64,000 bases of DNA from positions 1 to 64,000 of the forward strand of contig CAKPGC010000005.1 in assembly GCA_934154445.1 (NCBI GenBank). Reading direction: 5' to 3'. Of this stretch, positions 29,266 to 38,390 are shown in pieces. Position 1 is the stretch's first letter. Every line of letters begins with the position of its first letter. Source of the DNA: an uncultured Clostridia bacterium. GTDB lineage: Bacteria; Bacillota; Clostridia; TANB77; CAG-508. The position numbers and the translations under genes are program-made. The notes under the pieces were generated by a model that saw only the letters and a program-made list of their open reading frames with translations, was not told the DNA's origin and made no database searches.

Positions 29266-29727
29266 ATGAATAAATACATGAAAAAAGCAAAAGAAAATGC
29301 TGAAAGTGGAATGAGAGAAAAAGAGGGTGGACCTTTTGGTGCTACAATAATTGATAAATATGGAAATATAGTTGCTAATGGTAATAATAAAGTTTTAAAA
29401 GAAAACGATCCAACAGCACATGCTGAAATAGTAGCAATTAGAGAGGCTTGCAAAAAATTAAACACTTATGATTTGTCAGATTGCATATTATATACTTCTT
29501 GCGAACCTTGCCCAATGTGCTTATCTGCAATTATTTGGGCTAACATTAAAACTGTTTATTATGGGTGCACAAAAAATGATGCTGGAAAAATTGGTTTTAG
29601 AGATGATGATATTTATAATTTTATAAAAGGAAAAAATATCAATATGTTAAATTTGGAACAAATTGATAGAGATGAATGCATTAAGGTTTTTGAAGAGTAT
29701 AGTAAAACAAATGGTATAATTTATTAA
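29266..29727 (+). CDS. guaD: Nucleoside/guanine deaminase (GuaD-like)
   Basis: 153-aa cytosolic zinc deaminase of the CMP/dCMP fold. Zn-binding motifs HAEIVAIREACK and CEPCPMC are present. The flanks GGPFGATI, NDPTAHAE and LSDCILYTSCEPCPMCLSAI (20-residue core) and the Tyr-ending C-terminus follow Bacillus guanine deaminase rather than TadA. It would convert guanine to xanthine for purine salvage. Start ATG at 29266 lies 10 nt after GGGAG; an out-of-frame ATG precedes it. Confidence 0.82.
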   Translation: MNKYMKKAKENAESGMREKEGGPFGATIIDKYGNIVANGNNKVLKENDPTAHAEIVAIREACKKLNTYDLSDCILYTSCEPCPMCLSAIIWANIKTVYYGCTKNDAGKIGFRDDDIYNFIKGKNINMLNLEQIDRDECIKVFEEYSKTNGIIY

Positions 29728-29752
29728 TAAAGGGAAGATAATAGATAATGTT

Positions 29753-29787
29753 AAAAAGAAGATGAAAATTGATTCATCTTCTTTTTT
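29753..29787. terminator. Bidirectional terminator
   Basis: AAAAAGAAGATGAA / TTCATCTTCTTTTTT hairpin between guaD and the convergent exporter operon. Confidence 0.88.
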
Positions 29788-29789
29788 GA

Positions 29790-31793
29790 CTAATTATTTT
29801 CTTTAGTTTCATTACTTGTATTTAAAATGGCATCATCTTTATTTTGTTCACTTTCTGATTGTTTTTTTACTGCATCTATAACCATAATAAATTTAACATT
29901 TCCATCATTATTTTCATTTAACATAGTAAAATTATTGTATTCTTTTGATAATTCAGTTAATTTCTCTATTCTTCCAGAAATGTCTTTTAAATTACCATTT
30001 ATATAGTTACAAATTTTCTTAATTCCTTGTTCATTAAATGTTTGAATTCCATCAGATAATGTTGAAGCTCCGTCTGCCAATGTTGAAGCACCATCTGTTA
30101 ATTGGTCATTTGCTACTGTTAATTTTTGTGTACTATCATCTAATGTCTGTATTCCAGATTTTAATGCTGAAGAACCTTTGCTTAATTTGCTTGCTCCATC
30201 AGACAATGTTTTTGTTCCAGTTACTAATGAATTAGAACCTGCTGATAATTGATTTAATGCGACAGGCAATTTTTTAGATGCTGAATTTAATTGTCCAAGC
30301 CCAGTATTTATTTGTATCATTGCATTTCTTAATGTTGTCATACCATTTGTTACGCTTACTAAAGATTCTTTACTGCTTGAAACTTTAGTTGCTAATTCTT
30401 GTTTTTGAGTGTTTGCTGATGTTTTATATTGATTGTATTTAGAAATTATAGATTCATTTGCTTTTATTTGTTTATCTATGTTATCTATAAGTGCTTGATT
30501 TGTTTTTTTAGAATCTTCTGTTTCACTCAAAGATTGTTTAATTAATTTTAATGTATTATTATTTGCTGTTAAAGCATCAACAGTACCTTGACTTGCTGCT
30601 GATAAACTTTCTAAAGATGTGTTTAATCCTTCATTAGATGTTTGTAATGATTCTATTATTGTATTTACACCCGTAACTAAACCTGGTGTGGTTTGTGTAT
30701 CGTTTAATCCAGCTAATACTTGTGTACTTCCAGAATATAATGCTTCCACACTATCTGGCATACTTGTTAGTTGAGAACTTAATTCTCCTATTCCAGCGTT
30801 TAATTGTTTTGCACCTGTTTTTAGTGAAGTGCTTCCTTGGTTTATTGTTGTTATTCCAGTATCAATTTGTGAATAATTTGAATTTATAGTATTTACTCCA
30901 GCAGATACTTGATTCATTGCTGTATTAAATTCTTGACTTTTTTCAGAATATGTTTCGGCTCCTTCTTGTAGTGTTTTTGCACCGTCTTGAATTTGATTCA
31001 TTGAACTTTGTAATTTGGATACTTGAGTATATATTTCATCTAATTTATCAAATGCATCTATATCTTCTTCTTCCAAAACTTTTGGTGTAACAAAAGATAG
31101 TATTGAATTTGTCTCAAATTCTGTTGTTTCCATTGTTATTTCTATGTTGCTTGGTATAGTAACCTCATCTGCTGAAACTCCTAAACTTTCTTGCAAACCA
31201 GGCATTGCCATACCAAGGATAGTTGTTTTTGTTCCATCATCAATTACTTTTCCATTTGATATTTGGATATTTTTATTGTTATCATTTTTTACAATTGTTC
31301 CTGCAACAACAACAAAAGGAACATACATTTTTATTTTTTTGCCGTTTACTGTAACAATTCTTTCTTCTTTGTTTGTATATTGTAATGTTATTTTTACTTT
31401 TCCTGATTTACCAGCGATTTCGCTTGCAGAAAGTTCTTCTCCATCTAATTCATATTTTACTTTACATTCTATTGGTAAATCTTTTTGACTTTCACCTTGA
31501 TAATATATGTCGTTTTTATTTGCATTCCATGTAAAAGTATTTCCATCTTGAGTGAAGGTTTCGTCTCCACTTGTGTTTTTTACGTTAAGCAAATCAGACA
31601 AGTCTTTTATTATTTCTTCATTTTCAGTATTTTGTATATGTGTACTTACTATTGTTTTATAATTGTTTCCAGAAGCATCTAGTTTTGAATATACTGTTTC
31701 ATCTTTTGTATATGCAAAAACTGGTAAAGTATATCCAACCATTGAACATAACAATGTTCCAGATACTATTTTTGAAATAACTTTATTATTCAT
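29790..31793 (-). CDS. Secreted xxxLxxG heptad-repeat protein (YhgE/Pip-like), MMPL partner
   Basis: 667 aa with signal peptide (about 1-27, ending LPVFAYT). Residues 30-240 are a beta-rich extracytoplasmic domain. From about 255 on the protein is a long helical rod with many xxxLxxG heptads (LQEGAETY, LKTGAKQLNAGIGELS, LSKGSSALKSGIQTLD, LADGASTLSDGIQ) and a coiled-coil insert (about 400-470). The C-terminus is acidic with no clear membrane helix. ATG at 31793 follows AAAGGTGG. It starts about 20 nt downstream of the MMPL exporter stop, so the two form an operon. A periplasm- or wall-side partner of the exporter is inferred. Confidence 0.75.
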   Translation of the reverse strand: MNNKVISKIVSGTLLCSMVGYTLPVFAYTKDETVYSKLDASGNNYKTIVSTHIQNTENEEIIKDLSDLLNVKNTSGDETFTQDGNTFTWNANKNDIYYQGESQKDLPIECKVKYELDGEELSASEIAGKSGKVKITLQYTNKEERIVTVNGKKIKMYVPFVVVAGTIVKNDNNKNIQISNGKVIDDGTKTTILGMAMPGLQESLGVSADEVTIPSNIEITMETTEFETNSILSFVTPKVLEEEDIDAFDKLDEIYTQVSKLQSSMNQIQDGAKTLQEGAETYSEKSQEFNTAMNQVSAGVNTINSNYSQIDTGITTINQGSTSLKTGAKQLNAGIGELSSQLTSMPDSVEALYSGSTQVLAGLNDTQTTPGLVTGVNTIIESLQTSNEGLNTSLESLSAASQGTVDALTANNNTLKLIKQSLSETEDSKKTNQALIDNIDKQIKANESIISKYNQYKTSANTQKQELATKVSSSKESLVSVTNGMTTLRNAMIQINTGLGQLNSASKKLPVALNQLSAGSNSLVTGTKTLSDGASKLSKGSSALKSGIQTLDDSTQKLTVANDQLTDGASTLADGASTLSDGIQTFNEQGIKKICNYINGNLKDISGRIEKLTELSKEYNNFTMLNENNDGNVKFIMVIDAVKKQSESEQNKDDAILNTSNETKENN

Positions 31794-31811
31794 TTTAAAT
31801 TCCACCTTTCC

Positions 31812-33878
31812 TTATTTTAACTTTCTCATTCCAATTGTTGTTTTACATATTATTTTGTCACATAGCATTAAGAATGCAGGTAATACCATAATTACTGTGA
31901 ACATACTAATTATTGCTCCTCTAGACATAAGAGTACATAATGATGCTATCATACCTATTTTTGAGACTATTCCAACTCCAAAAGTTGCACCAAAGAAACA
32001 TAATCCACTTACTATTATTGAACTTATTGATGTTCCTAAAGCCTCTGATACAGCTTCTTTTTTGTCTTTTCCATTTTCTCTTAAATTTATATATTTTGTT
32101 GTTATCAATATAGCATAATCTATTGTAGCTCCTAACTGTATTGTACCTATTACTATTGATGCTATAAATGGTAGTGTAGTGTTTGTATATGTTGAAATTC
32201 CCATATTTAAGAATATTGCAAATTCTATTACTATCATTAATATTACTGGTAAAGATATTGATTTTAGTACAAATATCATTATCACAAATATTACAGCTAT
32301 AGATACACTGTTAACACTATTAAAGTCATGGTCACTTATCTCTACTAAGTCTTTCATTAGTGGACCCTCTCCAGCAAGTAAAGCACTATCATCATATTCT
32401 TTAATTATTGAATTTATTTTATCAACTTGATTATTTAACTCATCTGTTGCAAGTTCGTAATCTGAACTAATTACAACTAATTGATATTTATCATTTGTAA
32501 GTACTGATTTTATGGTATCTGGTATTACTTCTTCAGGAATTCCATTATCCGCAAGTGATGAATATCCTAAAGCAAATTCAACACCATCTAATTCCTGTAT
32601 TTTATCTAACATTTCATTTACTTTATGTGTTGGCACATCTTTACTTACCAAAGCAAGTTCTGTTGATACCATATTAAATTTGTCTTCCAAAGTGTTTGAT
32701 GCCTCTATACTTGGTAATGTTTGAGGTAATGTTTTATTTAAATCATAATAAACACTTATTTTTGAGTAACCATAAACTGCTACTGGTAATATTACTAAAA
32801 ATGCAACAATTATTGCTTTATAATGTTTTATATTGAAGTTTTTCCACTTTTCAAACTTTGGTAAAATTTCTTTATGTTTTGTTTTTTCTATTGCATTATC
32901 AAATATTAATAACATTGCAGGTAATACTGTCACTACAGATATAACTCCTAGAAATACACCTTTTGCCATTACGATTCCTATATCTTTTCCAAGTGTTAAA
33001 TTCATACTGCATAATGCTAAAAATCCAGCTATAGTTGTTAAGGAACTTCCTACAACAGATATTAAAGTTTTTGATATTGCATGTGCCATTGCATCATCAT
33101 TATTTGTATAATTTGCTTTTTCAGCTTTATAACTATGATATAGAAATATTGCAAAGTCCATAGTTACACCTAGTTGCAAAACAGCACTTATGGCTTTTGT
33201 TATATAAGATATTTCGCCTAGAAAAATATTTGAACCCATATTGTATAATATTGCGATTCCGATACTTAGTAGAAGAAAGACAGGTGCTAAATATGAATCT
33301 AATGCAAATTGTAAAACAATCATACATAAAACGACTGCGATTATTACATATATTACTATTTCAGAGTTTGCAATTTCTTTAGTATCTAATACCAAAGCAG
33401 ACATTCCGCTTATTTTACATTGCTTATCTGCGATTTTTCTTAGCTGTTCTATAGATTCTAATGTTTTATCTGAAGAAATACCTTCTTTAAAAGTTACTAA
33501 AATTGCTGTGTCTCCATCTTTATATGCTATATCTTTAATTTCATCTGGTAGCATTTCTTCTGGAATATTTGAACCAAGTAAATCTGCTACACTTACAACT
33601 TTTTCTACATTATCTAACTCTTTGAATTTATCCTCTAATTTTTGGATATCTTTTGTACTCATATTTTCTGTAATTACAATCGAATATGATCCCATATTAA
33701 ATTCATTTGTTAATATGTTCTCACCTTGGACAGTATCTACGTTGTCTGGCAAGTATGCCAAAATATCATAATTAATTCTTGTTGCCTTCATTCCTATAAA
33801 TGATGGAATTAAAAGTAACAATGCTATTGCAAGTATTATTTTTTTATGCTTGCATATTTTTTCTGCTAATTTTAACAT
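31812..33878 (-). CDS. MMPL/RND superfamily exporter
   Basis: 688-aa inner-membrane transporter with two tandem halves. Each has a first helix, an extracytoplasmic domain (about 35-160 and 370-500) and a five-helix bundle. Conserved RND/SSD features include LGVTMDFAIFLYHSY in half 1 and LGATIDYAILITTKY in half 2, whose Asp residues fit proton relay positions. Likely drives export of lipid or hydrophobic compounds; substrate unknown. GGGAGAG precedes ATG. First gene of a two-gene operon under a divergent TetR regulator with three operator-like palindromes in the shared intergenic region. Confidence 0.9.
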   Translation of the reverse strand: MLKLAEKICKHKKIILAIALLLLIPSFIGMKATRINYDILAYLPDNVDTVQGENILTNEFNMGSYSIVITENMSTKDIQKLEDKFKELDNVEKVVSVADLLGSNIPEEMLPDEIKDIAYKDGDTAILVTFKEGISSDKTLESIEQLRKIADKQCKISGMSALVLDTKEIANSEIVIYVIIAVVLCMIVLQFALDSYLAPVFLLLSIGIAILYNMGSNIFLGEISYITKAISAVLQLGVTMDFAIFLYHSYKAEKANYTNNDDAMAHAISKTLISVVGSSLTTIAGFLALCSMNLTLGKDIGIVMAKGVFLGVISVVTVLPAMLLIFDNAIEKTKHKEILPKFEKWKNFNIKHYKAIIVAFLVILPVAVYGYSKISVYYDLNKTLPQTLPSIEASNTLEDKFNMVSTELALVSKDVPTHKVNEMLDKIQELDGVEFALGYSSLADNGIPEEVIPDTIKSVLTNDKYQLVVISSDYELATDELNNQVDKINSIIKEYDDSALLAGEGPLMKDLVEISDHDFNSVNSVSIAVIFVIMIFVLKSISLPVILMIVIEFAIFLNMGISTYTNTTLPFIASIVIGTIQLGATIDYAILITTKYINLRENGKDKKEAVSEALGTSISSIIVSGLCFFGATFGVGIVSKIGMIASLCTLMSRGAIISMFTVIMVLPAFLMLCDKIICKTTIGMRKLK

Positions 33879-33920
33879 TTTTTCTCTCCCTTCATTATTT
33901 TATAGTCATACAACAAAATA

Positions 33921-33933
33921 TGACCATTAGTCA
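33921..33933. promoter_or_regulatory. TetR-type operator, copy 1
   Basis: TGACCATTAGTCA, an imperfect palindrome in the divergent MMPL/tetR region, close to the MMPL start. Confidence 0.65.
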
Positions 33934-33956
33934 CTTTATATATAATACTACTTTTC

Positions 33957-33969
33957 TGACCAATGGTCA
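33957..33969. promoter_or_regulatory. TetR-type operator, copy 2 (perfect palindrome)
   Basis: TGACCAATGGTCA is a perfect 13-bp palindrome with a central A. It lies 36 bp centre-to-centre from copy 1. Confidence 0.72.
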
Positions 33970-33998
33970 ATAGTTTTACCAAAATTTATTAATTTTAT

Positions 33999-34011
33999 TG
34001 ACCAAAAGTCA
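33999..34011. promoter_or_regulatory. TetR-type operator, copy 3
   Basis: TGACCAAAAGTCA (outer arms TTGAC/GTCAA), 42 bp from copy 2 and 40 nt before the tetR start, so it could control autoregulation. Confidence 0.62.
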
Positions 34012-34051
34012 AAATTATGCAATAATATTAGTATGTGAGGTGGAATAATAA

Positions 34052-34654
34052 ATGAAAAATGATAAAGAAGAAAAGGAAAATAGACTACTAAATACAGCAT
34101 TTAAATTGTTTACTGAAAAAGGAATAAAAGATACCTCTATTCAAGAAATAGTTGATAATGCTAGTGTTGCTAAAGGAACTTTTTATTTATATTTTAGGGA
34201 TAAATATGAAATTAGAGATATTTTAATTATAAAAAAATCTCAAAAATTATTTGAAGATAGCTTAAAATCTCTTAGAAAAAATTATATATCAGATTTTTCT
34301 GATAGTATTATTTATATAATAAATTATGTAATTGATGAATTAACAAAAAATCCACTACTATTAAAATTTATTTCTAAAAATTTATCATGGGGAGTTTATA
34401 ATAAAACTGTTTTAAATATATATGAAAAAAATGGTAAAGATGAAAAAAATGATTTTACACTTCATGAGTTATTTATAAATGGTATAAAAGAAAACAATAT
34501 AAAACTTTCAAATCCGGATGTAACTTTATTTATGATTGTAGAATTAGTTGGTTCTACATGCTTTAATTCTATTTTGTATAAAGAACCATTGCCAATAGAA
34601 GAATATAAACCGTATTTATATAAAGCAATAAGAAATTTGATAAAATCAGAGTAA
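34052..34654 (+). CDS. TetR/AcrR-family transcriptional regulator
   Basis: 200 aa. N-terminal HTH (about 8-55): LLNTAFKLFTEKGIKDTSIQEIV and AKGTFYLYFRDKYEI carry the family pattern, followed by an all-helical ligand-binding domain. It probably represses the divergent MMPL operon and itself through the three TGACC..GTCA palindromes. GAGGTGG precedes ATG. Confidence 0.9.
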   Translation: MKNDKEEKENRLLNTAFKLFTEKGIKDTSIQEIVDNASVAKGTFYLYFRDKYEIRDILIIKKSQKLFEDSLKSLRKNYISDFSDSIIYIINYVIDELTKNPLLLKFISKNLSWGVYNKTVLNIYEKNGKDEKNDFTLHELFINGIKENNIKLSNPDVTLFMIVELVGSTCFNSILYKEPLPIEEYKPYLYKAIRNLIKSE

Positions 34655-34710
34655 TCTCAAACTTATAACAATATTGATGAGAAAAAATAGTAAGTTAGGG
34701 AGGTGCAGTA

Positions 34711-35202
34711 ATGCAAAAAATAATTGTTATTGGAAGTCCAGGAGCTGGGAAAAGTGTATTTTCACAAAAGTTGAGTAATATTACACATATACCAGTGTAT
34801 CATATTGATATGCTATATCATAAAAAAGATGGGACACATATCTCAAAAGAAGAGCTTGAAGATAAATTAAGAAATATATTTCAAAATGAAAATTGGATAA
34901 TAGATGGAAATTATCAGAAAACTATAGAAATGCGATTAAAGGAATGTGATACGGTATTTTTGTTGGATTTTCCAACTGAGATTTGTCTCGAAGGCGCAAA
35001 GTCGCGTATTGGAAAAAAGAGAGATGACTTACCATGGATAGAAGAAAAATTAGATGAAAACTTTGAACAAAGTATTATTGATTTTGCTAATAAAAAATTA
35101 CCGGAAATCTATAAGTTATTAAATAAGTATAAGGAAAATTGCAGAATTATTATTTTTAAATCTAGAGATGAGGCAGATAATTATATAAAGAGTAAGTTAT
35201 AG
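34711..35202 (+). CDS. P-loop kinase-like protein (FlaR/adenylate kinase-related)
   Basis: 163-aa cytosolic nucleotide-binding protein. Walker A GSPGAGKS at residues 8-15, a HIDMLY motif, WIIDGNY near 65 and a lid-like segment (RIGKKRDDLPW) match the small kinase-like family once named 'DNA topology modulation protein FlaR'. The substrate is not known. Good SD GGGAGG. Follows tetR by 56 nt and may be cotranscribed. Confidence 0.75.
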   Translation: MQKIIVIGSPGAGKSVFSQKLSNITHIPVYHIDMLYHKKDGTHISKEELEDKLRNIFQNENWIIDGNYQKTIEMRLKECDTVFLLDFPTEICLEGAKSRIGKKRDDLPWIEEKLDENFEQSIIDFANKKLPEIYKLLNKYKENCRIIIFKSRDEADNYIKSKL

Positions 35203-35322
35203 AAAATGTTATAATTATTTGAGTATTATTGGATATAAAAAAATCTCCTACTTATTGAATAAAAATACTAAGAGAAGGTCCTATATCAATGGAGCAGATA
35301 AATAAAAAAATTAAAAAAAGTA

Positions 35323-35351
35323 TTACACAAAAATAAAATTTATGATATAAT
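35323..35351 (+). promoter_or_regulatory. Promoter upstream of MATE gene
   Basis: TTACAC (35323-35328), 17-nt spacer, TATAAT (35346-35351). A short leader with a terminator-like hairpin follows. Confidence 0.6.
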
Positions 35352-35370
35352 ATACATATCGAGTAGCGAA

Positions 35371-35411
35371 AGCGTAAGTCCAGAAAAAGGACTTGCGTTA
35401 TTTTTTTTGCT
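35371..35411 (+). terminator. Terminator/attenuator-like hairpin in the MATE leader
   Basis: GCGTAAGTCC / GGACTTGCGT stem (one G-U) with loop AGAAAAA, followed by an 8-T run. It sits between the promoter and the MATE start, so it would stop transcription unless regulated. Confidence 0.65.
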
Positions 35412-35435
35412 AAAAAACTAAAAGGAGAGTGTAAA

Positions 35436-37394
35436 ATGGAAGGAACACAAAAAAACAAAATGGCAGAAGCACCAATGAAAAAATTATTATTAAAAATGGG
35501 ACTGCCAATGATTATTTCCATGGTACTACAAGCATTATATAATGTTATTGATAGTATATTTGTAGCAAACATGGGAGAACAGGGAGCTATTGCAAACCAA
35601 GCATTGACATTAGCTTTCCCAATTCAAATTTTAATTATAGCAATAGGTGTAGGAACAGGAATAGGTTTAAATGCACTATTGTCTAAAAGCTTAGGAGAAA
35701 AAAATCAAGAAAAAGTAAATAAAGTAGCTGGAAATGGAATATTTTTAAGTATATGTATATTTATAGTATTTTTGCTATTTGGTTTATTTGGCTCTAAATG
35801 GTTTATTTCTTTATTTGCAGGTGGAAATCAAGAAGTAATATCTATGGGAACAACATACTTAAAAATTTGTACTTGTTTATCATTAGGATCAATTGGATAT
35901 ACTGTATATGAAAGATTTTTACAAGCAACAGGAAAAACGATGTTATCAACAATTTCCCAAATATCTGGTGCTGTAACTAATATCGTATTAGATTATATAT
36001 TTATATTTCCATTAAATATGGGAGTGGCTGGTGCAGCTTGGGCAACAATAATAGGACAATTTGTTTCTTTATTTATAGCAATGTTTTTCCACTATACTAA
36101 AAACAAAGAAATAAATGGAAATTTAAAATATATAAAACCTGAAATTGGTATAATTAAAGGAATATATAAAATAGGTATTTCTGCTGCAATTATGCAAGCA
36201 TTATTATCAGTTATGATGGCAGGAATGAATGCAATACTTGGTGGAGCAAAAGCGGATCCTACAATCCTTATTGGTTCATTTGGTATCTACTATAAAATAC
36301 AACAAATAGCATTATTTTCAGCATTTGGATTATCTAATACTATAATTTCTATATTATCTTTTAACTATGGAATGAGAGATAAAGATAGAATAAATGATTG
36401 TATAAAATATGGAATTATTGATGCAGCAATGGTAACATTTATTCTAACAATTATTTTTGAGATTTTTGCTAAATCACTATCAAGTCTATTTGCATTATCT
36501 GGTGGTACAAGCAAAGAAATTATTGAAGTTTGTACAATTTCTCTAAGAATTGCAAGTATAGGATATATTTTTATGGGACTTTCTGTTGCAGTACAAGGCG
36601 TATTACAATCACTTGGATATGCAATAAGACCATTGATAATTTCTTTATTAAGGCTTGTAATATTTGTATTTCCAGTAGCTTATTTATTTACATTATCTGA
36701 TAATGTAACAAATATAGTTTGGTGGACTTTTCCAATAGCAGAAATTGCAACTTGCATAATTTCAGTATTTATACTAAAAAGAACATACAAAGAAAAAATT
36801 GCAATACTTGAAGAAAAGACTGGCAAAAACACTATAAATAATAAATTAATAATTTCTATTTCAAGAGAACATGGAACTGGAGGAAAAGAAATAGCAAGAA
36901 AAGTAGCCCAAAAGTTAGAATTAAAATTTTTTGACAAGGAAGAAATCAAAAAATTTGCAATTGAAAACTCACTAATTGAAAACCAATATCAGGATGATGA
37001 ACTATACAAATTTTATCTATCTTTAGAAGCGGAAAAAGATTCAATTATTAAACAAGCCGAAACAATAAAAATGATTGTATCTAAAAATGATTGTGTAATT
37101 GTAGGTAGATGTGCAGACTATATATTAAAAGATAATCCTAATTTAATAAAGGTATTTTTGTATGCACCAAGTGAATATAGAATAAATAAAATTAAAGAAA
37201 TGTATAAAGATACTCACAAAGAAGCCGAAAAGCATGTAATTCAATCTGATAAATCAAGAGCTTCGTATTATGAAATAATTGCAAATAAAAAATGGGGAGA
37301 TAAAGAAAACTACGATATTTGCTTAGACTGTTCTATTGGAAATGATAAGATAGTAAATATTATTTGTGAATATATAAAAGAAAAAAAGAAATAA
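35436..37394 (+). CDS. MATE efflux transporter fused to cytidylate-kinase-like domain
   Basis: 652 aa. Residues 1-455 are a twelve-helix MATE transporter (PMIISMVLQALYNVIDSIFVA and GAAWATIIGQ, the second-half NTIISILSFNYGMRD). Residues about 465-650 form a soluble domain of the cytidylate kinase-like family: IISISREHGTGGKEIARKVA supplies the P-loop, FFDKEEIKKFA and VIVGRCADYIL follow, then RINKIKEMY and DICLDCSIGNDKIV. MATE proteins are normally about 450 aa, so this is a genuine fusion without frameshift. ATP- or nucleotide-dependent control of transport is inference. AGGAG precedes ATG. Confidence 0.88.
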   Translation: MEGTQKNKMAEAPMKKLLLKMGLPMIISMVLQALYNVIDSIFVANMGEQGAIANQALTLAFPIQILIIAIGVGTGIGLNALLSKSLGEKNQEKVNKVAGNGIFLSICIFIVFLLFGLFGSKWFISLFAGGNQEVISMGTTYLKICTCLSLGSIGYTVYERFLQATGKTMLSTISQISGAVTNIVLDYIFIFPLNMGVAGAAWATIIGQFVSLFIAMFFHYTKNKEINGNLKYIKPEIGIIKGIYKIGISAAIMQALLSVMMAGMNAILGGAKADPTILIGSFGIYYKIQQIALFSAFGLSNTIISILSFNYGMRDKDRINDCIKYGIIDAAMVTFILTIIFEIFAKSLSSLFALSGGTSKEIIEVCTISLRIASIGYIFMGLSVAVQGVLQSLGYAIRPLIISLLRLVIFVFPVAYLFTLSDNVTNIVWWTFPIAEIATCIISVFILKRTYKEKIAILEEKTGKNTINNKLIISISREHGTGGKEIARKVAQKLELKFFDKEEIKKFAIENSLIENQYQDDELYKFYLSLEAEKDSIIKQAETIKMIVSKNDCVIVGRCADYILKDNPNLIKVFLYAPSEYRINKIKEMYKDTHKEAEKHVIQSDKSRASYYEIIANKKWGDKENYDICLDCSIGNDKIVNIICEYIKEKKK

Positions 37395-37407
37395 AAAATG
37401 TATTTTT

Positions 37408-37436
37408 TTGTTGAAGAAAGTAAAATTTTGTAATAT
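37408..37436 (+). promoter_or_regulatory. Promoter upstream of DUF2798 gene
   Basis: TTGTTG (37408-37413), 17-nt spacer, TAATAT (37431-37436). Confidence 0.5.
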
Positions 37437-37459
37437 AATAATATAGACATTAAATGCTG

Positions 37460-37513
37460 TCTAGTCTATGTCTGCGACTAGATGGTATTTTTTCGCTTTT
37501 TAGAGAAAATACC
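37460..37513 (+). promoter_or_regulatory. Structured 5' leader of DUF2798 gene (two hairpins)
   Basis: Hairpin 1: CTAGTC / GACTAG with a 9-nt loop. Hairpin 2: GGTATTTT / AAAATACC with a 14-nt loop. Both lie between the promoter and the SD of the next gene. I do not recognise a known riboswitch class. Confidence 0.4.
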
Positions 37514-37544
37514 GAGGACTTTTTAAGGAGAGGAGGAGGTATAA

Positions 37545-38012
37545 ATGCCTAAAACAAAGTTTCAAAATTTTATATTCACTTTAATGACTGCTGTTTTGAT
37601 GGCTTATTGCATGATAGTTTATAGTGTGGCCATAAATTCATCAGAAGGACTAATAAATCAAACTTTTTTAATAGCATTAAAAGAATTTCCAATAGAGGGG
37701 ATTATTGTTTTTTTATTAGCATCCTTTGTTGCAAGTCCTATTGCGAAGAAATTAGCATTTAGAATTGTAAATCCTAAAGAGGATAATAAAATGTTTATCA
37801 TTTTGTCTATTCAAACGTTTACTGTTTTAACAATGGTTGGTTTGGTGAGTATATATGCTTTATTTGCACAACATTTGATAAATAGTAATGTTATATGTAA
37901 TTATATAGTGTTGTATTGCAAAAACTTTATAATGGCGTATCCTTTGCAAATATTTTTTGTGGGACCATTGGTTAGAAATGTTTTTAGAATGATATTAAAA
38001 AAACAACTATAG
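37545..38012 (+). CDS. DUF2798-like membrane protein
   Basis: 155 aa with four transmembrane helices and the DUF2798 look (FQNFIFTLMTAVLMAYCMIVYS at the start, KEFPIEGIIVFLLA in the middle, ending PLQIFFVGPLVRNVFR). Family function unknown. Strong SD (AAGGAGAGGAGG). Its leader carries two hairpins. Confidence 0.75.
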   Translation: MPKTKFQNFIFTLMTAVLMAYCMIVYSVAINSSEGLINQTFLIALKEFPIEGIIVFLLASFVASPIAKKLAFRIVNPKEDNKMFIILSIQTFTVLTMVGLVSIYALFAQHLINSNVICNYIVLYCKNFIMAYPLQIFFVGPLVRNVFRMILKKQL

Positions 38013-38114
38013 AGTGTAGTTCGAAAAAAAGATTTTAAGGGAAGATCCAATAACAATGATTCAAGGGTAACTTGGATACAGAATGGAGGATATATATATA
38101 GTACTGAAAAAACT

Positions 38115-38142
38115 AAAAAAACGCTTGATATAAGCGTTTTTT
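38115..38142 (-). terminator. Terminator downstream of tRNA-Arg
   Basis: AAAAAACGCTT / AAGCGTTTTTT hairpin directly beyond the 3' end of the minus-strand tRNA. Confidence 0.85.
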
Positions 38143-38143
38143 A

Positions 38144-38220
<77 letters not shown>

Positions 38221-38390
38221 ATTTAAAATATTATAATAAGAATTGAAATAAGTTAAACTGTCATAGCTATATTATAAAGACTTTTGGAACAATTTTCAAG
38301 TCCATTTAAAAAATTTATAGAAAATATAAAAAATATTGTGGAAAAAAATACAAATATGAAATGATTAGAAAAATAAATAGGGGATTAAAG

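Noticed and set aside
31144..31488. 114-aa plus ORF opposite the heptad-repeat protein gene
   Set aside because: Antisense shadow in a long real gene; hydrophobic only because of complement codon bias, no SD.
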